This document shows positions 24,113 through 35,701 of a stretch of DNA of 64,000 nucleotides, piece by piece. The translations under genes and the position numbers were made by a program. This stretch comes from Astropecten irregularis (taxonomy: Eukaryota; Echinodermata; Asteroidea; Paxillosida; Astropectinidae), in contig OZ020256.1 in assembly GCA_963971285.1 (NCBI GenBank), positions 3,908,501 to 3,972,500 of the forward strand, given 5' to 3'. Within the stretch, counting starts at the first letter, position 1, and each line of letters opens with the position of its first letter. Below the pieces are notes generated by a model. It did not search any database, was not told where the DNA came from, and saw only the letters and a list, made by a program, of their open reading frames with translations.

Positions 24113-24325
24113 TCATCCAAAAGGTCGCCGCGGTCTGACCGCACGCGGTCACCGCGGTTTAGGCTTGTTGCTAAGGACCGCGGGCAGCGCGGCCCTTCGC
24201 GCAAAAAATCACCCGTGCGGAGACAAGTTAATGAGGCACAGCCTCGAGACGAGCGCTATTGTTATGTTGATGTTGATGAATTATGGATGAGCGAACGCGG
24301 TGATCGCGGTTCACCAACGAAATTT
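24113..24325. repeat. GC-rich inverted-repeat segment with ACCGCGGT words
   Basis: Immediately right of a MITE, the sequence switches to GC-rich with repeated CGCGGT/ACCGCG words (GGTCGCCGCGGTCTGACCGC at 24123; CGCGGTGATCGCGGTTCACC near 24297). The two ends are loosely complementary, which suggests another palindromic element whose limits I cannot set exactly. Confidence 0.35.
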
Positions 24326-24479
24326 CCTGCTGGCCGAAAATGTCTTTTTTCCCCCTCTGTACTTTAACCTTAACTGACATCTGCTTGGCTGAGCACTTGA
24401 TAAGAACGGCCTATGGGCTTCTCGGGGTGGGCTAAGGGTGTACATACGTGTTTACACTGGTTGACATTGGTTCAGGTTC

Positions 24480-24650
24480 AGGTTTATTTCATACTATTAT
24501 AATATTATTACATTGAGTACATTTTACAAGGTAAGCTAATAGTATGAGGAGGTCAGACAAGAAGCCGTAGCTTGTACAAAGGTCTGCCCCCTTTTCATTG
24601 AATAATAATAGTTATAATAATTAAAATTAATTAAGGGAATTTTAAGATAT
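24480..24650 (-). mobile_element. Possible LINE 3'-end fragment
   Basis: Read on the minus strand, this is a C/T-rich segment (CAGACCTTTGTACAAGC, then TCTGACCTCCTCATAC) followed by TGAAATAAACC near 24484-24494. That layout resembles the 3' ends of CR1-like LINEs, which terminate in a short conserved tail and AATAAA-type repeats. No reverse transcriptase sequence is present, so this remains tentative. Confidence 0.25.
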
Positions 24651-26355
24651 AACAAAATACAACGTTGTAAGGCTAGAATCATATAACTTGTTTGTTTAAC
24701 TTAACTTACAAAAGTATAGCAATTTAATAATGTTAAGTATTACAGTATAGACAAAGTCAAATAACGGCATCATGCAATCATATTCCTTTACATTATAATG
24801 CTTAATAGGATAAAAGTTATTCCTTTTTACCATGTCGTCAGGAAATACGTTGATCCAATTGGTATGGTGTGCGTGTGTGTGCGTGGGCGTGCACAGAAGA
24901 CATGAGTACAGTCTGTACGTGTGAAAGAACGATGTATGACACAGATGCGTCCCCCACTCACTCCACCACCAGCAACCTACATGTACATGTACACTCACTT
25001 TTAATAGAAATTGCGTTTGGAGAGGATGTAAACTGCATTCAAGCAAGACCCATCTTAAAACCCATAATTACATGTACATGTGTAGATACTGAATGCTGTG
25101 TAACTTTCATGCTGTACATTAAGGTCTACATAATAAGGATCATGGCCCATAACAACACACACAAGTTGCAAACACATTTGGCTACTGGACTTTAAAACCC
25201 TATTGGCTTGTCCGTAATGCTATGCAGATAAGTGACAATTAATATATCTTTGCTTCATATCAAAGAGTGTCTGAATGTGATAATCGCATACATACATATG
25301 ACGTCTTCTTGGGACAAACCTGTTAACCTGGTGTGTATGTAGTTGATTTGGTCATAGAGCATTGGCCTGGCCTTCGGTCCATAGAGCTATTGTGGTTAAT
25401 TAACCGGTTGTGTTCATTTAGAGGAAGTGGTTGTAATTGGAACACTGCATATGGAATACCGATCCAAGTTCAACGTACATTACACCATGTGTAAACGAAA
25501 TTATGTATGGTGAAAAACATACATGATGTAGGCTACATGTAATTCAGAAAAATATGTAGTATAGCCATGTATTTTATACAAAAATGTGGGCAGGCGTTTT
25601 TACCCCGAGACCCATTTAAACACGCCCGCCAAACTTCCTCTCAAAAGGGGGTCAAATTTCCCCCTCCTCAAAATAATGACCGTAATATTAGCAGTAGAGG
25701 AGACATGTTTTGCATAAAATCACACATTTGTTTCCTAGTGTCTCCACTTGGTATGGAGATATTTACCAAAAACTTCAAAATCAGGCGCTTTTACCCCAGT
25801 TTACCCTACATATTGGACATAAACACACATTATATGCATTTACCGGTATGCATACAATTTCCTCAGCAGACTATTAAATTGATGCTTGAATTTTCACACA
25901 GTGTTCATAATAATCATATGCAGGCAGACAATGAGATAGCCACAGTGAGGTTACATTTCCAGTGTTGATATGGGGGCAGTATCACTGCATTTGGGCCACG
26001 ATTGTGTGACATGCCATGCCTTATGGCTTTTGATATACATAATGCAAGGTACAAAAAATAATAAAGTACATGTAGGTCAACTGTGCAGTGTACTATGCAT
26101 TACATCATCATTATCCCGTTAGGCGGACCGATTTTGTGTGACAACTTACCATAACAATAACATCCTATTAAGGTGCAGTGCAATAAATGAGCTCATTCTG
26201 TTATGGAGTTAAAGATTACGAATGCGTGGCTGGGTTCATTTTTAGTGAAGGATGATGGATTGTGCATGTGGTCTAGGAAACCCAGAGGGGATGTCATGCC
26301 CCATCCTGGTGGAATGACCCACTAACACACTTGCACTAGGCACTTGCACTCTTAA

Positions 26356-26745
26356 AGGTACAATACATGATTGGTAAAGTCACAGAACAGCACTCACACT
26401 TTGTCTAATCCAACATATGTGGTTTACATGTATGTACATGAAATGATAAACCTGTGAAACTTTGAGCTCAATCGGACATCTGAGTCACACAAACAGCAAA
26501 AATCTGACTCAATTTTTCTTACAAAACATAAAGAATGGTTTTGATCTTACCCCGAGATCAAAACTGTTTTCTGTTTGTGTTTTACTAATTTCTGGATAAA
26601 TACACCATTTCAGTCAGAAATATTTTAACAGTATGTTTCTACCTGCACCATCTTCATACCCTGAAAGTTATACTTAAATCTGTGAACATATTTAAGTCTG
26701 TTTAATCTGTTTGGGCATGTTTAATACCAATCATGTACTGTACCT
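26356..26745 (-). repeat. TTAA-flanked MITE (family B ends)
   Basis: TTAA at 26352-26355 and 26746-26749. Left end AGGTACAATACATGATTGG and right end CCAATCATGTACTGTACCT are inverted repeats. The right half contains family A words (TTTCTGGATAAATAC, CAGTATGTTTCTACC, CATCTTCATACCCTG). The centre holds ATCTTACCCCGAGATCAAAA in place of the family A palindrome. Confidence 0.8.
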
Positions 26746-26927
26746 TTAATGGTATTTTCTCTCAATATTTCAGAAAGAAAATTCTTCCCCTGGAATAAAC
26801 GTGATACATACATGTATTTCAGATGTTTATTGGTTTTACTAAACAACATGCCCTACAAAGATGTTACATGACGTTCCCAAGTGGAAGATAAAACCCACCC
26901 CACCCTGCATGTTGTCCCGGGGTCTAA

Positions 26928-27914
26928 CACCGTGTTTACACTTGATCGCGCAACGGAGGATCAGATCCTGCGGTCGCGATCAAGCTCGAGGGATCTGATC
27001 CATGCCGCGTTTATACTCGATCCTGATCCCGCAATGATCGTGCGTTGGACAACGGAAGCAAGCGTTCAAAGGTTATTCATTTCGCGCGAAAACAAACTGA
27101 TTGTATATTTTTCTGTGGTCTTACATTTCTCAGACGGTCTTCACAAATCCCATTTTCTTCAAGCTCTGTGAGATTTTGTTAAACATCGCTATGTTTCGAG
27201 TGGTGCCATCCAGTTTGTCCAGTCAACTCTCGTGTATCCACAGCCGACCGCGAATATCCCTCCATTCGCCAACTTGTAACGTGACTGCCATGTTGTCTAA
27301 AAAAAAGTCAATGTTTTCCACACGAATTTCCTCGGGAAAAAAACACTGGCCTATAAAACTACTACATCAAAATGGCTAAATCATGCTAGAGAGTATACCC
27401 TTTAAGAAAAAATCACAATGTACATGAACGGGTTTTAAGCTTTGGAACGGCGATCGAGCGAAATAATCATGAAGACATGAAAAGGAGAACGAAAGTTTTA
27501 AGTACCAGTTATCGCTTAATAGGCACACGTACGTACGGCTCATATGTTGGGTACCAGCGTAACGTTGTTTGTATCTTGGACCATGCTGTCTGGGCATTGT
27601 GCAATAAACAATACACGTACGGTGTACATTTATCGCTGGAAAAATACGGACTGTTTTCGCGCGCTTGACCATGCTTGCACCGGATGCTGTCACTGTAAAT
27701 TGCAGGATCCGATCCCGCGTTGCGTTTACACTCAAACATTGATCCCGCACGCGAGATCGGAACCGGATCCGATCCTTCCCGAGAGGTGGATCAGATCCCT
27801 CTTCATCCCGGGATCGGATCCTGATCGCGCGAGCGTTTACACTCATCGTTGATCGCCCTTTGATCGCCCTCGCGGGATCTGATCGCCCTCGCGGTATCAA
27901 GTGTAAACACGGTG
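26928..27914. mobile_element. 987-bp GATC-rich foldback element with GTTTACAC ends
   Basis: Left end CACCGTGTTTACACTTGATC; right end the inverse (GATACCGCG-type then ATCAAGTGTAAACACGGTG). TAA flanks both ends (26925-26927 and 27915-27917), a possible 3-bp target duplication. Subterminal regions are packed with GATC words (GGATCAGATCC, GGATCCGATCC, GATCGCCC). The motif GCGTTTACACTC plus GAT recurs internally at about 27011 (variant), 27719 and 27832. The middle (about 27100-27660) is ordinary AT-rich sequence. Open frames here follow the repeat and match nothing known. Confidence 0.75.
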
Positions 27915-28561
27915 TAAAGTACTGTTGTGATTTCCCAATTAATTCCACAGACAGCCCTGGTTTACTGGGTCGCCTTAAAACTTGTTTGTCTGCAGTGCTT
28001 AGTCATGATGCTGGATGGCGCATATGTACATAATTCCTCTTGCAGTTTAAGGAACATTCTGGAGCTTTTGTATGGCTTTCTTGTGAAGCTATAAGTTTTA
28101 TAACCTCTACATGTGTACGTGTAGGCTTACACATGTACTTTTTGTAGGGGTTGGGGTGAAGAGCATCAGTCAACTGTATGTACTCTTATGTGGATCGGTT
28201 TGCGTAAATGCCATGTAAGAATCGTTCGTACTGTCGCACTTCTATTTCGTTTGCACTTCTCGTAAGGTCTCAACATTTTGACTAGCCTGCTCTAGTCCTC
28301 ATCAGGAGACGATTGAATGTACTCTTCCTCTTCATAATTTCCAAAGTTGTCATTTGGTGTGAGCGATATGTAAACCTCTTGAAAGTTGACACACTTATGC
28401 GGAAGGTCAAGATTTATTTGTCAAGGTCAGGTTGGTCTGCGTACTGGAAAATGCTCAAGATTAGAAAACCAAGGTTCCAGTGGCCATTATTGTTACCAAC
28501 TGGAATCATGACACACTGTTCCATTTGTCCATTGGCATACGTGTACAAATGTATGCACTTG

Positions 28562-28725
28562 ACCAGGGGTCGATTTCACCAAACTCATCATAACTTACAG
28601 TATTATCAATCGTAGGACTTACAATGCATATTGCAGTTCTACGTAGGATAGGCCCCCTACGATGGGTTATCCTTCATATCCTGAGTTACGAGCGATCATA
28701 GGGCTTTGTGAAATCGACCCCTGGT
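28562..28725. repeat. Palindromic MITE with ACCAGGGGTCGATTTCAC ends
   Basis: 164 bp. ACCAGGGGTCGATTTCACCA on the left and GTGAAATCGACCCCTGGT on the right are perfect complements over 18 bp. The interior is partly palindromic around CCTACG/CGTAGG words. Non-coding. Confidence 0.8.
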
Positions 28726-29274
28726 TGCTGGACTTTCCCTTTCCCTGCCTCCATTGTACACTTCTGCTACTAAGCTCCTGCAATGTCAGATGACATGTCT
28801 CTGGAGTTGAGTGAGCATTATCAAATCTAATGTTGGTGGCAGTTTGACAGGGGGCATGGAAATCAAATTACAACATCATTAGTTTGAACATTAAGTTGCG
28901 AGCTCATTGCTCATGATTGAAAGGGCAAATGTACAAAAGGTTCATAGATTGCTTGTGCTGTTAACCTGCAGAGATTGTATACTGTAGTGGTTCTCCCTTT
29001 CACCCCATAGTATTTTTGCAGCTCAGCAGTGGTTGATCTGTGCTTGAACTTAACAGTCAGATGGATATTCAATTACTTTGCCCCCGTCCTGTCAGTCTTG
29101 TATCCCGTGTCCCAATGTGCTTTGTCAATTGGGGACGTTTAATTTTAAAGAGACTAGTCAACTTGCCACAGGTACGTGGGCTTGTGGGACTTGGCCTCTA
29201 AGGATTTATGTTCCTGTGCTGCTGTCGGAGGAATCTTATGAACACATAAGGTGGTGCATTGTGATTTCAGTTAA

Positions 29275-29345
29275 TTTTCGTTCAGTTCAGTTCAGTTTGG
29301 CTTGATTCAGTTCATTTGATTTAATTTCAGTCCAGTTAGCTTTTC
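29275..29345 (+). repeat. TTCAG pentamer repeat, left block
   Basis: Imperfect run of TTCAG/TTCAT/TTGAT pentamers (GTTCAGTTCAGTTCAG near 29280). A matching block (TTCAGTTCAGTTCAGTTCAG at about 29639-29658) lies to the right of the intervening SINE, so the two are probably one pentamer tract. Confidence 0.65.
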
Positions 29346-29462
29346 ACATCATTTCAGTTCTGTTCTGTTCCACATTGTTGATTTGGATTCAGATCATTCA
29401 ACTTCAGCTCAGATGAGTTTCATTTCATACCATTTAATTTCGATTATTCCATTTCTATAATC

Positions 29463-29614
29463 ATCAAATAACCACAAGGGAAACTGACTGAATTTAACGT
29501 CATTGAAAAGTGAACAAACAGAAATTGACTTGAGCGGGATTCGAACCGGCGACCTCCTGAATACCGTACATATATGCGCTCTACCAACTGAGCTATCTAG
29601 CCCTCTTTGTTTGG
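29463..29614 (-). mobile_element. tRNA-derived SINE inside a pentamer repeat
   Basis: Reverse-oriented copy with tail TCATCAAATAACCACAAGGG, B box complement GGATTCGAACC and A box complement CCAACTGAGCTA. The leader is cut short (ends near CTCTTTGTTTGG). TTCAG-type repeat lies on both sides. Confidence 0.85.
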
Positions 29615-30212
29615 TATTTAATTTCTGCTCATTTCATTTCAGTTCAGTTCAGTTCAGTTTGGTTTTACTTGGTCCATTTCATTTCTGTTCAGTAATTCAC
29701 ACCAGCTTCAGTCAATATTCCTTTCCATGTCAGACAGAAAAAAACACACTAAGCAAAACTGTTCTTAGTAGAAACTAGAAAATATGAAATGTGTGCTTGT
29801 CCAAATTTGTACTATAGGGCCTCGTGTGAGGTACATTACATGTATAATGTACATCCTTAACAATATGTTTTGGGTAAATATTTGTAACAACTTACAAGTG
29901 CTGGCTTTTTCTTGCAAAACACTACCGCTAATAGCACAAATTCTGGGAATGTTTGGTTAAGTGCCTACTGTGTAGTACAGAATTTTGTTGTTAAGTTTTA
30001 ACTTTATCATAGAATGTGAAAGTTGAATGTTTCGTTTCACAGCCACTCTATGGCTTTAGAAAAAACAGAACTATGTTTTGAAAGCTTGGTTTCTCTCATG
30101 ACACAGAAATTCTGCAAACTATTGGTTAGTGTAACACATATCTGTTTTGTGGAATGCTCAAATGTTTCTTGATATCCTGGCTAGTTTCATGGCGTTCTCA
30201 TTGCAAGCTTAA

Positions 30213-30346
30213 TGGGAGACTTTTGAGGACCGGTCTTCAAGTCAACAGCGCACGCGCAACAGCGCAGGTGCAGAACAACGCGCGCATGCTCACAATTGCG
30301 TGTGCGTGCGCTGTTGACTTGAAGACCGGTTCTCAAAAGTCTCCCA
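30213..30346. repeat. 134-bp foldback, TGGGAGACTTTTG family, copy 2
   Basis: TGGGAGACTTTTGAGGACCG...CTTCAAGTCAACAGCGCAC pairs with GTGCGCTGTTGACTTGAAG...CAAAAGTCTCCCA. Same ends and architecture as the copy nested at 13418-13552, with compensated differences between arms (GGTCTTGAGTC there, GGTCTTCAAGTC here). Confidence 0.85.
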
Positions 30347-31107
30347 TTAGGCTAATTCTTAAGTTATGCCGTCATTCTCACTCAAACAAATAAAAGTCCG
30401 TATCTGAAAATTTGCAGCAATTTTTTTAAATCGTTTTTATCAGAGCATGTAATGTTGTACATATATACATGTAAATGTTTACAAATTGAGAATTTTTAAT
30501 TGTCTGTGTGGGGGGGGGGGGGGCATTACATACGTGTGACCTGTGTTGCTCAATGTTAGCATCCAAAGTTATTGTGATGAAGTGTAATGCTACATTGCAA
30601 GGTTTGGCCCCTATTGTTATGTCAGCAGGAAACACAATCCCTGCAGAGAAGGAAAAGGCAACGCACGAGGTCACAAGAATTACTCACATTCTTTCTGTGT
30701 AGTTGGTCTTGCTTCTGGGAAGCATTATAATAACAATATGGTTTTTTTTCTTTTGGGGGCTTCTCGGAACTTGACAAGCCTTCCGGGCTTCTGTCAGTGG
30801 TTGTTGTTATATTTTGGTCTAGGAATGCATCATGGTTATGTATGTATTCATTGGTTAAATAGGTGCTTAGCAAACAACAATTGTGCTAACTTTGTCCCGG
30901 GGCTATAATGTATTAAACTTGAAAATATTTATTTGTGTGTGTGGGTCTTTGTCATGGCCAACCCAGTCACCTAGTGGCACTGCAGTGTATGCAGTTTGTA
31001 GTCTAGTATTAGAGAGAAACTCATACATTGCATTTTCACCATAAAGAATATAACAAAGAAGTGGAATCAGTATTACATAGCTTTATCTTGTCCCAAAAAC
31101 CCTATTA

Positions 31108-31285
31108 AATACGGGCATTTTGCAATAATGCGCCAACATGAGTTTGCAACGCATTGGCCAATTTGTTGGCAAACTGCGCATCTTTCCACATGCGCAGTTT
31201 GTCAACAAAATTTATTCTGCACCTTGTGATTGGCCTACGCGATGCAAACTCATGGTGGGAACACTAATTGTGAATCGCCCGTATT
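31108..31285. repeat. Palindromic element with AATACGGGC ends
   Basis: Left AATACGGGC and right GCCCGTATT are inverted, with TTAA touching or overlapping both ends. Inner pairs include ATGAGTTTGCAACGC versus GCGATGCAAACTCAT and TTGGCAAACTGCGCAT versus ATGCGCAGTTTGTCAA. About 178 bp, non-coding. Confidence 0.7.
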
Positions 31286-31419
31286 AAGCCAAATCAATTA
31301 TGAACCTGAATCTGAACCCAAACCAGAACCCCAACATGTACACTCCAAATTAAAAACCCAATCGCCAATGTAGATGCCAAACACGATTAACTCAACCCTA
31401 CCCCATTGATGTACATGCA

Positions 31420-31609
31420 CAGTGCAACGCCGCTAAAACGAACATGACGGGATGCACAGAAATTGTCTGTTACAGTGGTTGCTCATTATTGTGATTTGAA
31501 GAACCATATTGGGTATGTTTTGTACCAAAAAAATTGGGAGCCAAGGATGATGTTCGGTATAGCCAAACGTTTGATATAGCGGTGTTCGTTATAGCGGCGT
31601 TCCACTGTA
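31420..31609. repeat. Palindromic repeat, GCTATAACGAACA family, copy 2
   Basis: CAGTGCAACGCCGCTAAAAC on the left and GTTATAGCGGCGTTCCACTG on the right. The interior has CATATTGGGTATGTTTTGTA and GGGAGCCAAGGATGATGTTC, the complement of words in copy 1. Confidence 0.8.
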
Positions 31610-32176
31610 TTCTAGCATTTAATTAATCATGTCCTGGGGATACTCAGTTATAAATTGTGTCTGATTTTTCATTGTCCATTGCAAACATTTTTCCTGTGCC
31701 CATCTTGCTGTTTGCGTAATTGCACAACAAATGGCAATTTTTTATCTGTACGTACAGGCAATATTTATCAGTGTATGCATACATGTACTGTTCTCCATAT
31801 GTGAACAGGATTCAATGAACTTTTGAGTGAACCACCGACAGTGTGTCAGTCAACCCATGTTGTTATTCATCTGTGGACAACCAGGATGTGGGTCATCGCA
31901 TAAGGGCCGGGCAGCGATTTGTACCGATGTTCCCCCTTGCTTTAATACTTACACTGTATACTGCAGTACACTGCTGTAATTTGCTTTGAAAGGTGCAGAG
32001 ATTAATGTCATTCTCATTTTGAAATGATAACAGTCTGTGATTGTGATCTCGTGAATGATGGATTCATTCATTGCAGATGGTTACATGTAATTTGCCTATT
32101 GCCAATGGAATTAACACATCATCACAAATTAATGTCCCATCCCTGTGGAACGACCCATCATGCAAATGTTGGAACA

Positions 32177-33363
32177 CAGGGCTCGAAATATCCACTAGAC
32201 TGAGGACCGAGTCTAGTGATTTCAGTGTCGGTCTAGTAAAGTGTGTACCGCACTAGTCCGGCTGCAGCGGCGTAGCTACGGGGGGGCCTGGGGGGGCACG
32301 TGCCCCCCCACAAATTCGGCGTGCCCCCCCAGGTGCCCCCCCACAAAAAATCTTGGGTATAGAAAAAAATTAAGCGTTATCTGTAGGGTACGAAAGCTAT
32401 AAAGGAAATAAAAACAACTTAACAGCTTCTGCTGTTCCAAAATAATATTTTTGACTTTCAGCAAATGTTCCTGAGTCCTTAAAACCCTACAGTGAAGAAA
32501 TCTGTGCAACATTTCAGTGTAAAAATGCAATTTTCTTACGCGCTTACGGTTGCGAACTTCAAAACAACCCATCTGTTATTTTGTCTGGTTTTGCTAGTTA
32601 TATAGTCTGGTCCCCAGGGTGAATTTCTCCCGCTCAAGAGTGTTGGATTAAAAAGAAATAATGAAGTAATCATATAAATAAATGAATAAATTTATCGGAA
32701 CAATTGCTTCCAAAATAAGGCTCAGATTGCACCAGAGAATATCTAGAACTCCCTGAGCTTCCAGGGCCCTTATAAGCGGGCCCTGGACCCCGGCCGCAAG
32801 GCCTTCGAGCTTATCCATGATTTTCCAGGGAGCCTGGAAATAAAATACGGCAATTCAATAGCGACGGGTGCGTTTCGGGGAGATCAAAGCTAGCTAATTT
32901 TGTCTTCCCCCTCTTTTTCTGCTCTTTTGGGGTCTTTCTGTTTCCCTTGTTTTCTGGGGTTTTTTTTGTTTTTTTTTTTGGCTTGAAGAAAAGGTTGCCC
33001 CACGCCCGCTGGATCCAGCCCCCCCCCCCCCCCCCCCCCCCCGCATTTCTCATATTTTGCAAATCTCCAGTTTTGAAAAAATTCCGGGTGCCCCCCCCAC
33101 AATATTCCAAGGCCCCCCCAGTGCCCCCCTGCTGAAAAAATCCTAGCTACGCCGCTGTCCGGCTGTCTAGTGATTTTGTTTTCCGTGCACAAATAAAATG
33201 GTTCCTATAAAATTAATGATTTTTGACACAATATTGCGTACAATTATGGTTTTCATATGTACATGAATGCCACAGGTCTAGTGAAACAAGTTCAGGTCTA
33301 GAAAAATGCTTCAGTTACTTGACCTGCTGTCCAGTATTTTTTTTCCATGAAATTCGAGCCCTG
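32177..33363 (+). repeat. CAGGGCTCGAA-ended MITE, split by a hAT-like insertion
   Basis: Outer ends CAGGGCTCGAAATATCC and ATGAAATTCGAGCCCTG. Without the insert at 32265-33157 and one 8-bp duplication, the remaining ~286 bp corresponds in reverse orientation to the element at 17483-17721 (shared ACTAGACTGAGGACCGAGTC, GTCTAGTGATTTTGTTTTCC, AGGTCTAGTGAAACAAGTTC). Confidence 0.8.
32265..33157. mobile_element. 893-bp hAT-like non-autonomous transposon with 8-bp target duplication
   Basis: Terminal inverted repeats CAGCGGCGTAGCTA (14 bp) at both ends. The 8-bp direct repeat TCCGGCTG flanks it at 32257-32264 and 33158-33165. An 8-bp duplication with CAG-starting TIRs is the signature of the hAT superfamily. 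Inside are runs of G/C including GGGGGGCACGTGCCCCCC and a C run near 33019-33042, plus a T-rich block at 32957-32982. Minus-strand frames with GGHxGG-like repeats derive from the G/C runs and are not transposase. Confidence 0.85.
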
Positions 33364-35009
33364 GTACACCATGTACAAGACTTCACACTCCTTAGGAAAT
33401 TATGAGGAAAAATCAGATAACTTTTATATGTGCAGACAAAAAAAATTAATTATGTACATGGCTCATAAGTTAATGTATAGGACCTACATACATATTAATT
33501 AATGTATAGGCCTATGTGTTAGAAGTAGGTCAGACGACTGTCAGTGATGGCTTATGTGCACAATGTATATTTTCAGCACTTGTCAGCACTTTGCATTGGA
33601 TGACGTCAACATGTTTTAAGTGGGCTGCAAACAATGTCCCTTTTAATACAATGTACACGCGTGCGCTTATAATACCGTTTACAATTAGACCAATTGGCCA
33701 ATTATCTTGGTGACCTCGCCAACTGGTCGGCTGAAAAAAAAGAGTACGGTAAGCGTTTAATACAGTGCGGGATTGCTGTGCAAATACAACACGAAACAGC
33801 TGTCTGTTGGGCGGTTAATCCTAAAGGCTTCGTCGTGCAACGCCTAATGTATAGCCATTCTTTAAAAGAAAGGATATAAATGTTGCCTACATGTACATGT
33901 AGTTGCTATTTCCATGCAATGTACAAGTATGAAAACTTATACATGTAGCCTAGGCCTGAATTTCTCATTACGGGATTTCCCCTCTGAACACCTGTAATAT
34001 TAGACTTGTGAACTACATATGTACCTGTATGCATTCACTGGTTGGCTCATTGTCAAGTGTAGTGAATCAGGGTACCAAACACTGGGTGGAAAAAGTAGTT
34101 GTAAGTACGCCAGTTTACAGGGGAAACCAGAATTGAATGGGAACAAGTTCACATTGTGTAGTACATGTGTAGGCCTACATATGCACAAGTACAGTGACAC
34201 GATTGCACAGTGTTCCGATTGCACTTTCCATTGTGTACATTAAATAAGGGTGCTCGGTGAGCGCGCTGTGAATATGGACTCACCAGCCGAATTCACGTAA
34301 TGAAAGAATTTTTTATGGGTGCTTTAAAACGGGTTTTACTATTTTCGTACATTCAATTTTGATTTGGACTACATACATGTAAAAGCAAAAAGTATTGTTT
34401 TCTCAGGGAAGCCCTAAGTCCCCTTACATTGGCCTAGAACTTTCCTTTCATTCAACACTTTGCATGATCAAGATCCCTACGGAGCATTCTCCAGGGCTTG
34501 AACCAAGTTGGGCCAGCAAGCCCTGTACGATGTTTTGCTGTTTGGGCCCTGTTAGTATTAGGCCTCAGTCCAGGCAAAATTTCAGGTGGTTTGGGTTTTA
34601 GAGTTTCTTTTGCAGCTTTAGGGCCTGACAAACATGGATGTGGGACACTAGTTGTCAAACTGGTACTTTGCACCATGTACTCACGTGGCATACATGTGTG
34701 GTGTAGGCTTTTCACAATTAAATGAAGAACGCAAATGCAACCAGTTAATAGTGGATCAGTCCCTGTCTCCAAGATCGGAGTCTCTGCGGTCATCAGTCAG
34801 ACATAGTGGCACCTTCTAGGACAGGACAGGCTTGATTTGACAACTTGAGAAGGGGGACTAGGGGAAGAAATCCACATCGTTCCTTTTGCAGTGCAATAAA
34901 GTGACAATGTCACTCCACTGTTGCATTAGATTACTGTTCATTCAGTTTACATTTTTTTCTGTCCAAATCTAATTCCATGCTTCCCTTTTTAAATAGTGGT
35001 CGATGAAGT
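33364..35009. other. Non-coding stretch before the AFF start exon
   Basis: No exon recognised. TACATGTA/TAGGCCTA words continue (33505-33515, 33888-33902, 34158-34170). The segment 34480-34700 is slightly GC-richer without coding support. Confidence 0.45.
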
Positions 35010-35255
35010 CCAGGGCCCAATTTCATAGAGCTGCTTAAGCTCAAAATTTGCTTTAAGCATGAAAAGTCTTCCTTGATCAAACAGGATTACCAACCAAATG
35101 TTCATATGTTTACTGGTTACTGTTTTTTCGGCCATTGTTTGCTGAGCATAACATTCAAAAGTAGTTTTGGCTGGCTTACTGATTTAATTTAGCAACGTTT
35201 TTGGTGCTTAAGCAAAATGTTGGTGCTTAGGCAGCTCTGTGTAATTGACCACAGG
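35010..35255 (+). repeat. MITE, CAATTTCATAGAGCTGC family, upstream of the AFF start exon
   Basis: Left end CCAGGGCCCAATTTCATAGA, right end GCAGCTCTGTGTAATTGACC, then ACAGG. Interior words AAGTCTTCCTTGATCAAAC, TTTGGCTGGCTTACTGATTT, TTGGTGCTTAAGCA. It is inverted relative to the copy at 35702-35919 on the other side of the start-codon exon. Confidence 0.85.
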
Positions 35256-35521
35256 CTCCATCATGGACAATATTTGCTTAGGGTAAATTTTGTTTTCTGG
35301 GTCTGAATCTGTGTTTTGAATTCAGAACTAATTGGATTCAGAACATTGAAGCCAGGAAGTCTATTAAAAATGAGCGCATTGCGAATTGCTGGGAAAATTT
35401 ATGCAGTGTGGTGGCACTAGTCACTTCAACATACATGTAGCTTTTATGTATTGCCTGCACTAACCTCTTTGCTTTTTGCCTCCACCCCTATCCCCATCCC
35501 CTTGTGGTTTCTTACAGCACC

Positions 35522-35635
35522 ATGGCTGACAGGGAGAGCGCCAGGTCTCTTGCCCAGAGGAAGCGCCAGATGGAGAGCATCATCACCAGCCGGCAGAGCC
35601 CCTGTGAGGGACCTAAGTTCATGGAGCCGATAAAG
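35522..35635 (+). CDS. AFF: AFF family (AF4/FMR2; super elongation complex scaffold), first coding exon
   Basis: The exon runs 35518-35635: polypyrimidine tract and acceptor TTTCTTACAG, then CACC ATGG (an ideal start context), 38 codons, and the donor AAG|GTACGT, ending in phase 0. The peptide begins MADRESARSLAQRKRQMESI and ends GPKFMEPIK. AFF proteins start with a short basic/helical segment followed by an F.EP.K motif that leads into the stretch contacting P-TEFb (cyclin T1/CDK9); PKFMEPIK plus the next exon's TDKVDRKMQNILGSF reproduces this. AFF scaffolds recruit P-TEFb, ELL and AF9/ENL to release paused RNA polymerase II in the nucleus. The start is fixed by the acceptor and lack of upstream frame. 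Two inverted MITE copies bracket this exon. Gene symbol is to family level; the ortholog name in this species is unknown. Confidence 0.8.
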
Positions 35636-35701
35636 GTACGTTAGAGAGGCTCTTTTAATTCAGGGAGGTTGTGTGAACAGGTGTTGTTTCCGTGGAGAAC
35701 T

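Noticed and set aside
27376-27948. 190-codon open frame on the minus strand
   Set aside because: It runs across the GATC-rich foldback and its core; the composition of the repeat (few stop words) explains the open frame, and no domain is recognisable.
32811-33192. Minus-strand frames with poly-Gly and GGHWGG repeats
   Set aside because: They derive from C/G homopolymers inside the hAT-like element at 32265-33157; not a transposase.
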